Below are positions 44,656 through 53,920 of a DNA stretch of 64,000 nt, piece after piece. A program made the translations under genes and the position numbers. Within the stretch, counting starts at the first letter, position 1. Every line of letters starts with the position of its first letter. The notes beneath the pieces were generated by a model that was given only the letters and a program-made list of their open reading frames with translations, was not told where the DNA came from and searched no databases. Source of the stretch: Pseudomonas fluorescens (GTDB lineage Bacteria; Pseudomonadota; Gammaproteobacteria; Pseudomonadales; Pseudomonadaceae); contig NZ_CP078138.1 of NCBI RefSeq assembly GCF_019212185.1, positions 1,284,501-1,348,500 on the forward strand, given 5' to 3'.

Positions 44656-45592
44656 CGAAGGCCCCCAGGCGTTTGACGATGGACAGGTAGATGGCGATCA
44701 GCACGATCGGCACCAGAGTGAAGGCGGCGGCCATCGGCATGTTGCCGATCGCACCCTGCTGGGCGTAGACCATGCTGCCGACGAAGTAGCCGGGCGGACC
44801 GACAAGTTGCGGCACGATGAAGTCACCCAGGGTCAGCGAAAAGGTGAAGATCGATCCGGCGGCAATCCCCGGGATCGACAGCGGCAGAATCACCTGCATG
44901 AAGGTCTGCCGGGGTTTCGCCCCAAGGTCGGCGGAGGCTTGCAGCGGCGACGGCGGCAGACGCTCCAGCGACGCCTGGATCGGCAGGATCATGAACGGCA
45001 GCCAGATGTAGACGAACACCATGAAGCGCCCCAGGTGCGAGGTCGACAAGGTGCTGCCACCGACGCCGGGAATCCCCAGCACGAATTGCAGCAGCGGCTC
45101 CAGCCCCAGGTGCTGGACGAACCATTGCGCCACGCCACCCTTGGCCAGCAGCAGGGTCCAGGCGTAGGCCTTGACGATGTAGCTGGCCCACATCGGCAGC
45201 ATCACCGCGATGTAGAAAAACGCCTTGGTCTTGCCGGTGGTGTAGCGCGCCATGTAGTAGGCGATCGGAAACGCGACGAAGGCGCTGGCGATCGAGACCA
45301 CGATGGCCATGCTCAGGGTGCGCAGGATGATGTCGAAGTTCGACGGCTGGAACAGCGCGGCGAAGTTGGCCAGGGTCAGGTCAGGGGTGACCGCCATGGT
45401 GAAGTCATCGAAGGTGTAGAACCCTTGCCACAACAGGTTGAGCAGCGAGCCGAGGTAGATCGCGCCGAACCAGATCAGCGGCGGCACCAGCAGCATCGTC
45501 AGGTACAGGTTGGGTCGGCGATAGAGCAGGTTGGACAACCTGCGCAGCGGCGAGCCGCCTGTGGCTGTATGGGTCATTGTTGCGCTGTTCAT
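44645..45592 (-). CDS. ydcU: Polyamine-type ABC transporter permease (PotB/YdcU-like)
   Basis: This 315-residue inner-membrane protein has an N-terminal membrane segment followed by about five more. It carries the EAA-type loop [20 protein letters not shown]. It begins one base after ydcT ends, and overlaps ydcV at its 3' end, so the three are clearly cotranslated. It forms the permease pair of the importer with YdcV. Confidence 0.88.
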   Translation of the reverse strand: MNSATMTHTATGGSPLRRLSNLLYRRPNLYLTMLLVPPLIWFGAIYLGSLLNLLWQGFYTFDDFTMAVTPDLTLANFAALFQPSNFDIILRTLSMAIVVSIASAFVAFPIAYYMARYTTGKTKAFFYIAVMLPMWASYIVKAYAWTLLLAKGGVAQWFVQHLGLEPLLQFVLGIPGVGGSTLSTSHLGRFMVFVYIWLPFMILPIQASLERLPPSPLQASADLGAKPRQTFMQVILPLSIPGIAAGSIFTFSLTLGDFIVPQLVGPPGYFVGSMVYAQQGAIGNMPMAAAFTLVPIVLIAIYLSIVKRLGAFDAL

Positions 45593-45593
45593 G

Positions 45594-46631
45594 TCACACC
45601 CCGCCCACGGCAGTGTCGTGCAACGGCGTCATTGCCTCGCGTGCCCAGCGCGCGCTGATGCGCTGGCCGGTTTGGTGCTGGGCGCTGGTGTCCAGCCACT
45701 GGCTGTTTGCCTTGCTAATGTTAAGGGTCTGGCCGTTGTCCAGTTTCAGTTCGTAGCGGGTGGCGCTGCCCTGGTATTGAATGTCGTGCAGCAGGCCGCT
45801 GACTTCGATTTCATGGCTGGCCAACGGGCCTTCGGCGAAACGCACGTGTTCCGGGCGAATGGAGAAAGCTTGCGGGTTGCCGCTCAATTGCTGCGCCAGT
45901 TCACCGCGAATCACGTTGGAGGTGCCGACGAACTCGGCGACGAAGCTGGTGGCCGGCTTCATGTAGAGGTTGCGCGGGGTGTCGACCTGCTCGATGCGAC
46001 CCTTGTTGAACACGGCCACGCGATCGGACATCGACAGCGCTTCGGTCTGGTCGTGGGTAACGAAAATAAAGGTGATACCGAGCTGGCGCTGGAGCTTTTT
46101 CAGCTCGCTCTGCATTTGCTCGCGCAGCTTCAGGTCAAGGGCGCCCAGCGGTTCGTCGAGCAGCAGCACTCGCGGACGATTGACCAGTGCGCGGGCCAGG
46201 GCCACGCGCTGACGCTGGCCGCCGGACAGTTGCGCCGGCTTACGGTCGCCGTAGCCACCCAGGGCGACCATGCCCAGCGCCTCTTCGGCGCGCTGCAGGC
46301 GTTCGGTTTTGCCGACACCCTTGACCTTCAGGCCATAGGCGACGTTGTCACGCACGTTCATGTGCGGGAACAGGGCGTAATCCTGGAACACGGTGTTGAC
46401 GTCACGCTGATAGGGCGGCAGGCCCGCCGCTTCTTCGCCGTGGATGCGGATGGAACCGGCACTCGGTTGTTCGAAACCGGCAATCAGTCGCAGGCAAGTG
46501 GTCTTGCCCGAACCGGAAGGGCCGAGCATGGAAAAAAACTCGCCGTCCTGGATGTCGATGGAAACCCGGTCTACGGCTTTCACTTCGCCGAAAAGACGGG
46601 AAACGTTGGTGAACTGGACTGCAAGCGTCAT
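45594..46631 (-). CDS. ydcT: Polyamine-type ABC transporter ATPase (PotA/YdcT-like)
   Basis: This 345-residue ATPase has Walker A in LGPSGSGKTTCLRLIAG, the signature AQLSGGQRQRVALARAL, Walker B in RVLLLDEPLGALDL and the switch histidine in FVTHDQTEAL. A TOBE-like C-terminal domain follows (about residues 260-345). The ATG at 46631 with GGAG nine bases upstream is preferred over a TTG 15 bases earlier. It sits 249 bases after ydcS, a gap filled by a long palindromic element. Confidence 0.92.
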   Translation of the reverse strand: MTLAVQFTNVSRLFGEVKAVDRVSIDIQDGEFFSMLGPSGSGKTTCLRLIAGFEQPSAGSIRIHGEEAAGLPPYQRDVNTVFQDYALFPHMNVRDNVAYGLKVKGVGKTERLQRAEEALGMVALGGYGDRKPAQLSGGQRQRVALARALVNRPRVLLLDEPLGALDLKLREQMQSELKKLQRQLGITFIFVTHDQTEALSMSDRVAVFNKGRIEQVDTPRNLYMKPATSFVAEFVGTSNVIRGELAQQLSGNPQAFSIRPEHVRFAEGPLASHEIEVSGLLHDIQYQGSATRYELKLDNGQTLNISKANSQWLDTSAQHQTGQRISARWAREAMTPLHDTAVGGV

Positions 46632-46738
46632 GGTGCGGTGCTCCAAAAAGGCGAAGGCCGTCGCAGCGGCCCTGCCTGGACTTCTGAAAAAACAGTTATT
46701 GCGTCAACCGTTGAGCTTTTGACAAAGCTCAGGATGTG

Positions 46739-46884
46739 GAAAAGTCGTTTCGGGAGCGTCGCGAGCGGCGACTAGTCGTGTCCGGCCAGCGCACAGCCCC
46801 CGGAGCGTACGTCAGTACGTGAGGAGGCGAGCACTGCCCGGGCGCGAATAATCGACGCGCAGCAGCTACCGGAATGACTTTTAG
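46739..46884. repeat. MITE-like palindromic element between ydcS and ydcT
   Basis: The ends AAAAGTCGTTTCGGGAGC (46741-46758) and GCTACCGGAATGACTTTT (46865-46882) are imperfect inverted repeats, 15 of 18 positions matching. A central hairpin CGTAC gtca GTACG (46807-46820) and other pairable arms lie between. The right end overlaps the ydcS stop codon. It could fold as one long RNA hairpin, lowering ydcTUV expression relative to ydcS. Confidence 0.5.
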
Positions 46885-48032
46885 CGGCCGCCCATGATCG
46901 CGATATAGTCCTGGGTCCAGCGGCTGTACGGTACGAATTTGCCGCCTTCAGCCTGCGGGGTTTTCCAGAAGGCGATCTTGTCGAACTGGTCGAAACCGTT
47001 GGTCTTGCAGCCTTCGGCGCCCAGCAGTTCGCTGCCCTGGCAAGCCGCCGGGACCGCTGGCAAGGAGCCGAACCAGGCTGCGACGTCACCCTGGACTTTC
47101 GGCTGCAACGACCAGTCCATCCACTTGTAGGCGCAGTTCGGGTGCTTGGCCTCGGCGTGCAGCATGGTGGTGTCGGCCCAGCCGGTGGCACCTTCTTTCG
47201 GGATGGTGGAAGCGATCGGCTGCTTCTCGTTCATCAAGCCGTTGACCTGATAAGGCCAGGCGCTGGAGGCCACCACGCCTTCGTTTTTGAAGTCACTCAT
47301 TTGCACGGTGGTGTCGTGCCAGTAGCGGTGGATCAACGGCTGCTGTGCGCGCAGCAGATCGAGCACGGCCTTGTATTGGACTTCGGTCAGTTCGTAGGGG
47401 TTCTGGATCCCCAGCTCCGGCTTGGTGCTCTTAAGGAACAGCGCCGCGTCGGCGATGTAGATCGGGCCGTCATAGGCTTGCACGCGACCTTTGTTCGGCT
47501 TGCCGTCCGGCAGGTTCTGCGCGTCGAACACCACGTTCCAGCTGGTCGGCGGCGTCTTGAACACGTTGGTGTTGTACATCAATACGTTCGGACCCCACTG
47601 GTAAGGGGTGCCGTAAGTCTGCTTATTGACCACGTACCACGGTGCATCCTTGAGGCGAGGGTCGAGGTTTTTCCAGTTCGGAATCAGTGCGGTATTGATC
47701 GGCTGCACACGCTTGCCGACGATCAGTCGCAGCGAGGCGTCGCCGGACGCTGTCACCAGGTCGTAGCCGCCCTTGGCCATCAGACTGACCATCTCATCGG
47801 AAGTGGCGGCGGTCTTGACGTTGACCTTGCAGCCGGTTTCCTTCTCGAAACCGCTCACCCAGTCGTAGGCCTTGTCGCTTTCGCCCCGTTCGATGTAGCC
47901 AGGCCAGGCCACGATATCCAGTTGGCCTTCGCCGGCACCAACGGCTGTCGCGGGTTCGGCGGCCTGGATACTGGCACTGGCCAGCAGCGCGGTGGTGATT
48001 GCACTGAGCAGTGCGGTCTTGTGCGCGAACAT
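46881..48032 (-). CDS. ydcS: Polyamine-type ABC transporter periplasmic binding protein (YdcS-like)
   Basis: This 383-residue protein has a signal peptide (LLSAITTALLASASIQAAE) and the PotD/PotF-type solute-binding fold of family 1: LDIVAWPGYIERGE, YDLVTASGDASLRL and the hinge region around PTSWNVVFDA. The C-terminal segment GFDQFDKIAFWKTPQAEGG is typical of the YdcS branch. It should deliver a polyamine or related amine to YdcTUV. It follows the aldehyde dehydrogenase by 86 bases, and the stop overlaps the palindromic element. Confidence 0.9.
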   Translation of the reverse strand: MFAHKTALLSAITTALLASASIQAAEPATAVGAGEGQLDIVAWPGYIERGESDKAYDWVSGFEKETGCKVNVKTAATSDEMVSLMAKGGYDLVTASGDASLRLIVGKRVQPINTALIPNWKNLDPRLKDAPWYVVNKQTYGTPYQWGPNVLMYNTNVFKTPPTSWNVVFDAQNLPDGKPNKGRVQAYDGPIYIADAALFLKSTKPELGIQNPYELTEVQYKAVLDLLRAQQPLIHRYWHDTTVQMSDFKNEGVVASSAWPYQVNGLMNEKQPIASTIPKEGATGWADTTMLHAEAKHPNCAYKWMDWSLQPKVQGDVAAWFGSLPAVPAACQGSELLGAEGCKTNGFDQFDKIAFWKTPQAEGGKFVPYSRWTQDYIAIMGGR

Positions 48033-48118
48033 GGGAATTCCCTCTTCTTTAAATTATGGTCGGGGCAGTTTTTCAAGCAGGGTTGCTGGCCTTTTGGCTC
48101 GTTATTAGCTTAGTTGTG

Positions 48119-49609
48119 TTATTTCAGGTCATTGCCGTGACGCGCCATGATGTGGCGCACCACGCTGTAGTCCTGCAACGAATCACTGGATAAGTCTTTG
48201 CCGTAGCCCGAACGCTTCAAACCGCCGTGGGGCATTTCGCTGACCAGCATGAAATGGCTGTTGATCCAGGTGCAGCCGTATTGCAGGCGCGCGGCGACCT
48301 GCATGGCCTTGTCCAGGTTCTGGGTCCAGACCGAGGAGGCCAGGCCGTATTCCGAGTCGTTCGCCCAATCCACCGCTTGCTCCAGTTCGTCGAAGCGGGT
48401 CACGGTGACCACCGGGCCGAACACTTCGCGCTGGACGATTTCATCGCTTTGCTTGCAGCCGGCCAGCAGGGTGGGCTGGTAATAGAAGCCGGCACCGGAG
48501 TGCACCGCTGCGCCGGTCACGCGTTCGATATGCGGTTGACCGAGAGCACGCTCGACGAAGCTGGCCACGCGGTCACGCTGGCGGGTGCTGATCAGCGGGC
48601 CGATTTCGTTGTCGGCGTCGCGCTTGCCCGCGAACCGCAGGCTGCTGACCGCGGCGCCCAGATCGGCCACCAGTTTGTCGTGGATGCCCGCCTGGGCGTA
48701 GATCCGGCAGGCCGCCGTGCAGTCCTGTCCGGCGTTGTAATAGCCGTAGCTGCGCACGCCTTCGATCACCGCCTTCAGGTCGGCGTCGTTGCAGACGATC
48801 ACCGGCGCCTTGCCACCCAGTTCCAGGTGGGTGCGCTTGAGGGTCTTGGCCGCGGCCTGGAGAATTTTCTGGCCGGTGACGATGTCGCCGGTCAGGGACA
48901 CCATGCGCACCTTCGGGTGGCTGACCAAGTGACTGCCAACCCCCTCGCCACCACCGCAGATAATGTTGATCACGCCGCGTGGCAGGATCTCGGCAAGCAT
49001 CGGCGCCAGCGCCAGGATCGACAGCGGGGTGTGTTCCGAAGGCTTGAACACCAAGGTGTTGCCGGCGGCCAGGGCCGGGGCGATTTTCCACGCGGCCATC
49101 ATGATCGGGTAGTTCCACGGGGCAATCGAGGCCACCACGCCAATCGGGTCGCGGCGCACCATGCTGGTGTAGCCGGGCAGGTATTCGCCGCTGAGCTGGC
49201 CGGTCTGGCAGCGTACGGCACCGGCGAAGAAGCGGAACACATCGACGGTTGCGCTGAGATCGTCCTGACGGGCCAGGTGCAGGGGCTTGCCGCAGTTCAG
49301 CGATTCGAGGCGGGCGAGCAGGTCGGCGTGTTTTTCCACGGCATTGGCAATGCTCAGGAGAATGTTCGAGCGCTGCTGCGGGGTGGTCCGTGACCAGGCC
49401 GGGAATGCGTGGTGGGCCGCGAGAATCGCCGCTTCGACTTGTTCGTTGCTGGCTTCGGCAATCTGGGTCAGCACTTCGCCAGTGGCTGGATTGAGAATCG
49501 GCTCGACAAAGCCCTGGCCGGCAACCAATTCACCATCGATCAACAAGTTGGTGAACAACGGGGTCTGCGTGCCGGGCATTTTGCGGGTTCTCTTTTCTTG
49601 TGTGGCCAT
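48119..49609 (-). CDS. Second aminoaldehyde dehydrogenase, PatD paralogue
   Basis: This 496-residue NAD-dependent aldehyde dehydrogenase is about as long as PatD with a short N-terminal extension. It keeps the same active block [16 protein letters not shown] (Cys297) and the base Glu263 in HLELGGKAP. Clear similarity to the downstream patD suggests an old duplication. It may oxidise 4-aminobutyraldehyde as well, or the C3 product 3-aminopropanal; the sequence does not decide. ATG 49609, four bases after GGGAG, is taken, with ATG 49579 as an alternative. It lies between the LysR gene and ydcS on the same strand. Confidence 0.87.
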   Translation of the reverse strand: MATQEKRTRKMPGTQTPLFTNLLIDGELVAGQGFVEPILNPATGEVLTQIAEASNEQVEAAILAAHHAFPAWSRTTPQQRSNILLSIANAVEKHADLLARLESLNCGKPLHLARQDDLSATVDVFRFFAGAVRCQTGQLSGEYLPGYTSMVRRDPIGVVASIAPWNYPIMMAAWKIAPALAAGNTLVFKPSEHTPLSILALAPMLAEILPRGVINIICGGGEGVGSHLVSHPKVRMVSLTGDIVTGQKILQAAAKTLKRTHLELGGKAPVIVCNDADLKAVIEGVRSYGYYNAGQDCTAACRIYAQAGIHDKLVADLGAAVSSLRFAGKRDADNEIGPLISTRQRDRVASFVERALGQPHIERVTGAAVHSGAGFYYQPTLLAGCKQSDEIVQREVFGPVVTVTRFDELEQAVDWANDSEYGLASSVWTQNLDKAMQVAARLQYGCTWINSHFMLVSEMPHGGLKRSGYGKDLSSDSLQDYSVVRHIMARHGNDLK

Positions 49610-49710
49610 GGTGCTCCCGGTGACTGGGGGCCCGACCGTCTTATAGATGGGCTAAGACTAGTGGCAGGGCCTGGGGACGACAAATTCTAAATACTGAATG
49701 CAGCGTTCGA

Positions 49711-50625
49711 TTAAATCGATGGCTTGCGTCCGCCGTGGGGTTGCTCGCGGGCGACGGTGAGGAACGGGTCGACCAGGGTTGGGCGGGCGGTGCCGCGACG
49801 CCAGGCGAGGCCAACGTCGAGGGTCTGGCTGAGGTCGGCGATGGGCCGCGCTTCGATGATGTCGCCTTCCAACGACCAGGGGCGATAGGTCATGTCGGGC
49901 TGGATCGACACGCCCAGGCCGGCAGCCACCAGGCTACGAACAGCCTCGGTGGACGCAGTGCGCAGGGTGATGCGCGGCTGCAGTGAGGCGGCGCGCCACA
50001 TACGCTGGGCATTGCGGTCCATTTCGTCGACGTTGAGCTGGATCAGCGGCTCGCGAGCGACGTCCGCCAGATTGATGCTGTCGTGCTCGAGCAGGGGATG
50101 CTGGGCCGGCAGCCACAGGCGATGGGGCGAGTGGGTCAGCACTTCGGTTTGTAGGGCGTGGCGATCTTCCAGGTTGGAGAGAATCAATACCCCAACGTCG
50201 ATTTCGCCGCTGACCAGCAAATGCTCGATGTACGGCCGCTCGTCTTCCATGACGCGGATTTCCACGTTGGGGTAGGCGCGCTGAAAACGGGTCAGCAGGT
50301 CGGCCAGGTAGTAACCGGCCACCAGGCTGGTCACGCCAATGGTCAACTGCCCGGCCACCTGGTCGGTGCTCTGTTGCAGGCTGCGTTTGGCGTTGTCGAC
50401 GGTGGCGAGGATCAAGTGCGCCTGGCGCAGGAACTGATGGCCCTGGTGGGTCAGGGTCATGCCCTTGGCATGGCGATTGAACAGGTTAACCCCGATCTCC
50501 TGCTCCAGTTGCTGGATGGCCAGGGTCAGGGTGGATTGGGAGATATATACCGCCTGGGCGGCGGCCGAGATCGAGCCGGTTTCGGCCACGGCGATGAAAT
50601 GACGGATCTGACGCAGGGTCATCAT
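49711..50625 (-). CDS. LysR-family transcriptional regulator
   Basis: This 304-residue protein has the N-terminal helix-turn-helix (LRQIRHFIAVAETGSISAAA, then STLTLAIQQLEQEIG) and a C-terminal substrate-binding domain. It probably controls the polyamine module next to it, sensing an intermediate, but this is inferred from position. Unusually for the family it is not divergent: it is transcribed in the same direction as the genes it precedes, 101 bases upstream of the aldehyde dehydrogenase. Starts at 50625 and 50622 are both possible. Confidence 0.88.
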   Translation of the reverse strand: MMTLRQIRHFIAVAETGSISAAAQAVYISQSTLTLAIQQLEQEIGVNLFNRHAKGMTLTHQGHQFLRQAHLILATVDNAKRSLQQSTDQVAGQLTIGVTSLVAGYYLADLLTRFQRAYPNVEIRVMEDERPYIEHLLVSGEIDVGVLILSNLEDRHALQTEVLTHSPHRLWLPAQHPLLEHDSINLADVAREPLIQLNVDEMDRNAQRMWRAASLQPRITLRTASTEAVRSLVAAGLGVSIQPDMTYRPWSLEGDIIEARPIADLSQTLDVGLAWRRGTARPTLVDPFLTVAREQPHGGRKPSI

Positions 50626-50823
50626 GGGAAAAAGTACCCGGTGAGCGGTTTTTATAGATTTTTTGCAGTGTATATCTTTTTTTTCGATGCCCTAGTCCAA
50701 CCAAGGTCGGGTGGCAAGGCTCGGGCAACATCTGGAAGCACTCTCGTCGACGAGGCCCGGGCACTTTGGATCTAGGCTGGTGGCCTTATTTATGGGTTAA
50801 ACCTGATTTTCTGGAGGCTATAA

Positions 50824-51516
50824 ATGAACACCCGTGGTTTGCTCGACCAGTTACTCAAGTCCGGTCAGGACCTGTTGCAGAACAAGACCGGCAATGTTCA
50901 GCGCACGACTGCACGTTCGGATAAAAGCGGTCTCGGCAGTCTGTTATCCGGTGCCGGTGGCGGCGCTCTGGCGGCTGGTGCCATGGGCCTGCTGCTGGGT
51001 AATAAAAAGGTGCGCAAGGTTGGCGGGAAGGTCGCCATCTATGGCGGTTTGGCGGCTTTGGGCGTGATTGCCTACAAGGCGTTCGGCAACTGGCAGGCGC
51101 AGCAGGGCACCGCTCCGCAATCAGCACCACAAACCCTTGACCGCCTGCCGCCGGCGCAGGTCGAGGAGCACAGCCAGGCAATCCTCAAGGCGTTGGTGGC
51201 GGCGGCCAAGGCTGATGGGCATATTGATGAGCGTGAGCGCGGGTTGATCGAGGGCGAATTCGTCAAGCTCGACAACGACCAGCAACTGCAACACTGGCTA
51301 CACGCCGAACTGAACAAACCGCTGGATCCGGCCGACGTCGCACGTGCGGCGAGAACCCCGGAAATGGCCGCCGAGATGTACATCGCCAGCGTCATGCTGG
51401 TGGATGAGGAAAGCTTCATGGAGAAGTCCTACCTCGACGAACTGGCGCGCCAGCTCAAGCTGGAACCTGGCTTGAAGGTCGAACTGGAGAAGCAGGTGCG
51501 TCAAACGCTGGTCTGA
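50824..51516 (+). CDS. DUF533/TerB-like inner membrane-associated protein (YebE-like)
   Basis: This 230-residue protein has an N-terminal linker, a glycine/alanine-rich hydrophobic segment (about residues 40-85, GLGSLLSGAGGGALAAGAMG) and a helical TerB-like domain (about 110-230, with AAKADGHIDERERGLIEGEF). It is of the DUF533 family, of unknown function, although E. coli YebE is envelope-stress responsive. GGAGG precedes the ATG. It lies alone between the polyamine module and wsp. A hairpin (GGCGATGG/CCATCGCC, 51527-51571) follows. Confidence 0.85.
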   Translation: MNTRGLLDQLLKSGQDLLQNKTGNVQRTTARSDKSGLGSLLSGAGGGALAAGAMGLLLGNKKVRKVGGKVAIYGGLAALGVIAYKAFGNWQAQQGTAPQSAPQTLDRLPPAQVEEHSQAILKALVAAAKADGHIDERERGLIEGEFVKLDNDQQLQHWLHAELNKPLDPADVARAARTPEMAAEMYIASVMLVDEESFMEKSYLDELARQLKLEPGLKVELEKQVRQTLV

Positions 51517-51723
51517 TCACCCGGGCGATGGCGAGCCAGCTTTGTCATGGTTAACGCCATCGCCGCCCCGCACATGACCGTTTCACGGTCTGTTTCTACA
51601 CAAATATCACTGGCGGCACTTGGCCCATCTGACGGAAAGTAGCCGTCCCAGAGCGGACGCTGGCTTTTCGCTCGAGATGAGACGCAGTGCGCAACGGCTG
51701 CTAAAACGCAGCGCGCCCTCGGC

Positions 51724-51729
51724 TATACT
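51724..51729 (+). promoter_or_regulatory. -10-like TATACT upstream of wspA
   Basis: TATACT lies 32 bases upstream of the wspA start. The -35 region is poor, which fits a weak or activated promoter. Confidence 0.35.
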
Positions 51730-51761
51730 CCCCACCATTTGAATGGCCCCGAGGACTGACT

Positions 51762-53384
51762 GTGAAGAACTGGACGTTGCGCCAACGCATTTTGGCGAGC
51801 TTTGCGGTAATTATCGCCATCATGCTGCTGATGGTTGTCGTCTCGTATTCGCGGCTGTTGAAAATTGAAAGCAGCGAAGCCAGTGTTCGTGAAGATGCGT
51901 TGCCCGGGGTGTTTTACAGCTCGATGATTCGCGGTGCCTGGTCCGACAGTTACCTGCGAATGCTGGAGATGCTGGGTACGGAACAGGGCCAGGGCTTCAG
52001 CGCTCAGGATGCCGCCGACTTCAAGGCCTACTCCGCGCGTCTGCAGGAGCAGATGGACCTGTACCAGGCGACGGTGACGGATGACGACGACCGGGCTGAG
52101 TACGCCGCGTTCGGTAAGCTTCACGAGGACTACCACCGCATTCTCGCCGCCGTGATCGAGTTGCATGCACTTAGTCAGAACGCTGACGCGCTCAAGATGT
52201 TCCACGACCAGCTGACGCCGGCCTGGACCGCAGGTCGAGTCAAACTCAACGATATCTTGCGTCATAACAAAAAGGTGGCGGACAGGGACATCGCGGCCAT
52301 CGATGACGCGGTCCTCACTGCAAAAGTGATCATGGGCATTTCGCTGCTGGTGGCGGTGCTGGCCGCCGCACTCTGCGGCCTGTTGCTGATGCGGGCGATC
52401 ATGGCGCCAATGAACCGCATCGTGAAGATCCTCGAGATCATGCGCACCGGCGACCTCAGCGGCCGCCTGAATCTCGACCGCAAGGACGAATTCGGCGCCG
52501 TGGAAACCGGCTTCAACGACATGATGACCGAGCTCACAGCGCTGGTGTCCCAAGCCCAACGTTCCTCGGTACAGGTCACCACTTCGGTCACCGAAATTGC
52601 CGCTACCTCCAAGCAGCAGCAGGCCACCGCCACCGAAACCGCCGCGACCACCACGGAAATCGGCGCCACCTCGCGGGAAATCGCCGCAACCTCCCGCGAC
52701 CTGGTGCGCACCATGACTGAAGTCTCCACCGCCGCTGATCAGGCCTCGGTGCTGGCCGGCTCTGGCCAGCAAGGCCTGGCGCGCATGGAAGACACCATGC
52801 ACTCGGTGATGGGCGCCGCCGATCTGGTGAATGCCAAGCTGGCGATCCTCAACGAGAAGGCCGGCAACATCAATCAGGTGGTGGTGACCATCGTCAAGGT
52901 CGCCGACCAGACCAACCTGCTGTCGCTCAACGCCGCGATCGAAGCGGAGAAAGCCGGCGAATATGGGCGCGGCTTTGCCGTGGTCGCCACCGAAGTGCGA
53001 CGCTTGGCCGACCAGACGGCTGTCGCCACTTACGACATCGAGCAGATGGTGCGCGAGATCCAGTCGGCGGTCTCGGCCGGGGTGATGGGCATGGACAAAT
53101 TTTCCGAAGAAGTGCGCCGTGGCATGTCCGAGGTGCAGCAGGTGGGTGAACAGCTGTCGCAGATCATTCATCAGGTCCAGGCGCTGGCACCGAGGGTGCT
53201 GATGGTCAACGAGGGCATGCAGGCCCAGGCCACCGGTGCCGAGCAGATCAATCACGCGCTGGTGCAGTTGGGCGATGCCAGCAGCCAGACCGTCGAATCG
53301 CTGCGCCAGGCCAGTTTCGCCATCGACGAACTGAGCCAGGTGGCCGTCGGGCTGCGCAGCGGCGTCTCGCGATTCAAAGTCTGA
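51762..53384 (+). CDS. wspA: Methyl-accepting chemotaxis-like surface sensor WspA
   Basis: This 540-residue receptor senses surface contact and drives the WspE kinase. It has transmembrane segments at about residues 11-29 and 188-210, with a periplasmic four-helix region between them, then HAMP (about 211-262) and a methyl-accepting signalling domain with the hairpin tip near NAAIEAEKAGEYGRGFAVVA. The start is GTG at 51762, preceded by GAGGA at seven bases. It begins the seven-gene wsp operon, which in P. fluorescens is the main source of wrinkly spreader mutants. Confidence 0.95.
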   Translation: MKNWTLRQRILASFAVIIAIMLLMVVVSYSRLLKIESSEASVREDALPGVFYSSMIRGAWSDSYLRMLEMLGTEQGQGFSAQDAADFKAYSARLQEQMDLYQATVTDDDDRAEYAAFGKLHEDYHRILAAVIELHALSQNADALKMFHDQLTPAWTAGRVKLNDILRHNKKVADRDIAAIDDAVLTAKVIMGISLLVAVLAAALCGLLLMRAIMAPMNRIVKILEIMRTGDLSGRLNLDRKDEFGAVETGFNDMMTELTALVSQAQRSSVQVTTSVTEIAATSKQQQATATETAATTTEIGATSREIAATSRDLVRTMTEVSTAADQASVLAGSGQQGLARMEDTMHSVMGAADLVNAKLAILNEKAGNINQVVVTIVKVADQTNLLSLNAAIEAEKAGEYGRGFAVVATEVRRLADQTAVATYDIEQMVREIQSAVSAGVMGMDKFSEEVRRGMSEVQQVGEQLSQIIHQVQALAPRVLMVNEGMQAQATGAEQINHALVQLGDASSQTVESLRQASFAIDELSQVAVGLRSGVSRFKV

Positions 53385-53920
53385 TGAGCGAACTCCTGGC
53401 CAAGCGGGGCGCGGCCGTGGGGCCGAAACTGGCGCTGTTTCTGGTGTTTCGCATCGGCGGCGAGCGCTACGCGTTGCAGGCCGTGGAGGTGGCAGAGGTG
53501 CTGCCGCGCCTGCCATTGAAGCCGATTGCCAGGGCGCCGCATTGGGTGGCGGGGGTGTTCGCCTACCGTGGCGCCGTGGTGCCGGTGATTGATATTGCTG
53601 CGCTGACCTTTGGCCAGGCTGCCGTATCGCGCACCAGTACCCGCCTGGTGCTGGTGCACTACCGTGCCGATGACAGCGTCCCGGCGCGCTTGCTGGGATT
53701 GATTCTGGAGCAGGCCACCGACACCCTGCGCTGCGACCCCGCCGACTTCCAGCCCTATGGCCTGGACAACCGCCAGGCGCCGTACCTGGGGCCGGTGCGC
53801 GAGGATGCCCAGGGCTTGTTGCAGTGGGTGCGAGTGGCAGACCTGCTGGATGCGCAAGTGCGTGCGTTGCTGTTTCCTCAGCCGCCGCTGGATCTTGCGC
53901 TGCTTGGGGAGCATCCATGA
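53384..53920 (+). CDS. wspB: CheW-like coupling protein WspB
   Basis: This 178-residue CheW-domain protein links WspA to the kinase WspE. The CheW fold is visible from FLVFRIGGERYALQAVEVAE and the segment GVFAYRGAVVPVIDIAAL. The start codon shares a base with the wspA stop (TGATG arrangement), and its end overlaps wspC by four bases, so it is translationally coupled on both sides. Length and position are typical. Confidence 0.94.
   Translation: MSELLAKRGAAVGPKLALFLVFRIGGERYALQAVEVAEVLPRLPLKPIARAPHWVAGVFAYRGAVVPVIDIAALTFGQAAVSRTSTRLVLVHYRADDSVPARLLGLILEQATDTLRCDPADFQPYGLDNRQAPYLGPVREDAQGLLQWVRVADLLDAQVRALLFPQPPLDLALLGEHP

Noticed and set aside
48033..48118. Possible sigma-54 promoter (AGGCCAGCAACCCTGCTT on the minus strand) upstream of ydcS
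   Set aside because: The GG and GC dinucleotides are 11 bases apart instead of 10, and the flanking bases do not match the -24/-12 consensus.
51723..53918. 731-codon open frame antisense to wspA and wspB
   Set aside because: Long antisense frames are expected opposite high-GC genes. The translation is low-complexity and histidine/alanine-rich, and both plus-strand genes are intact.
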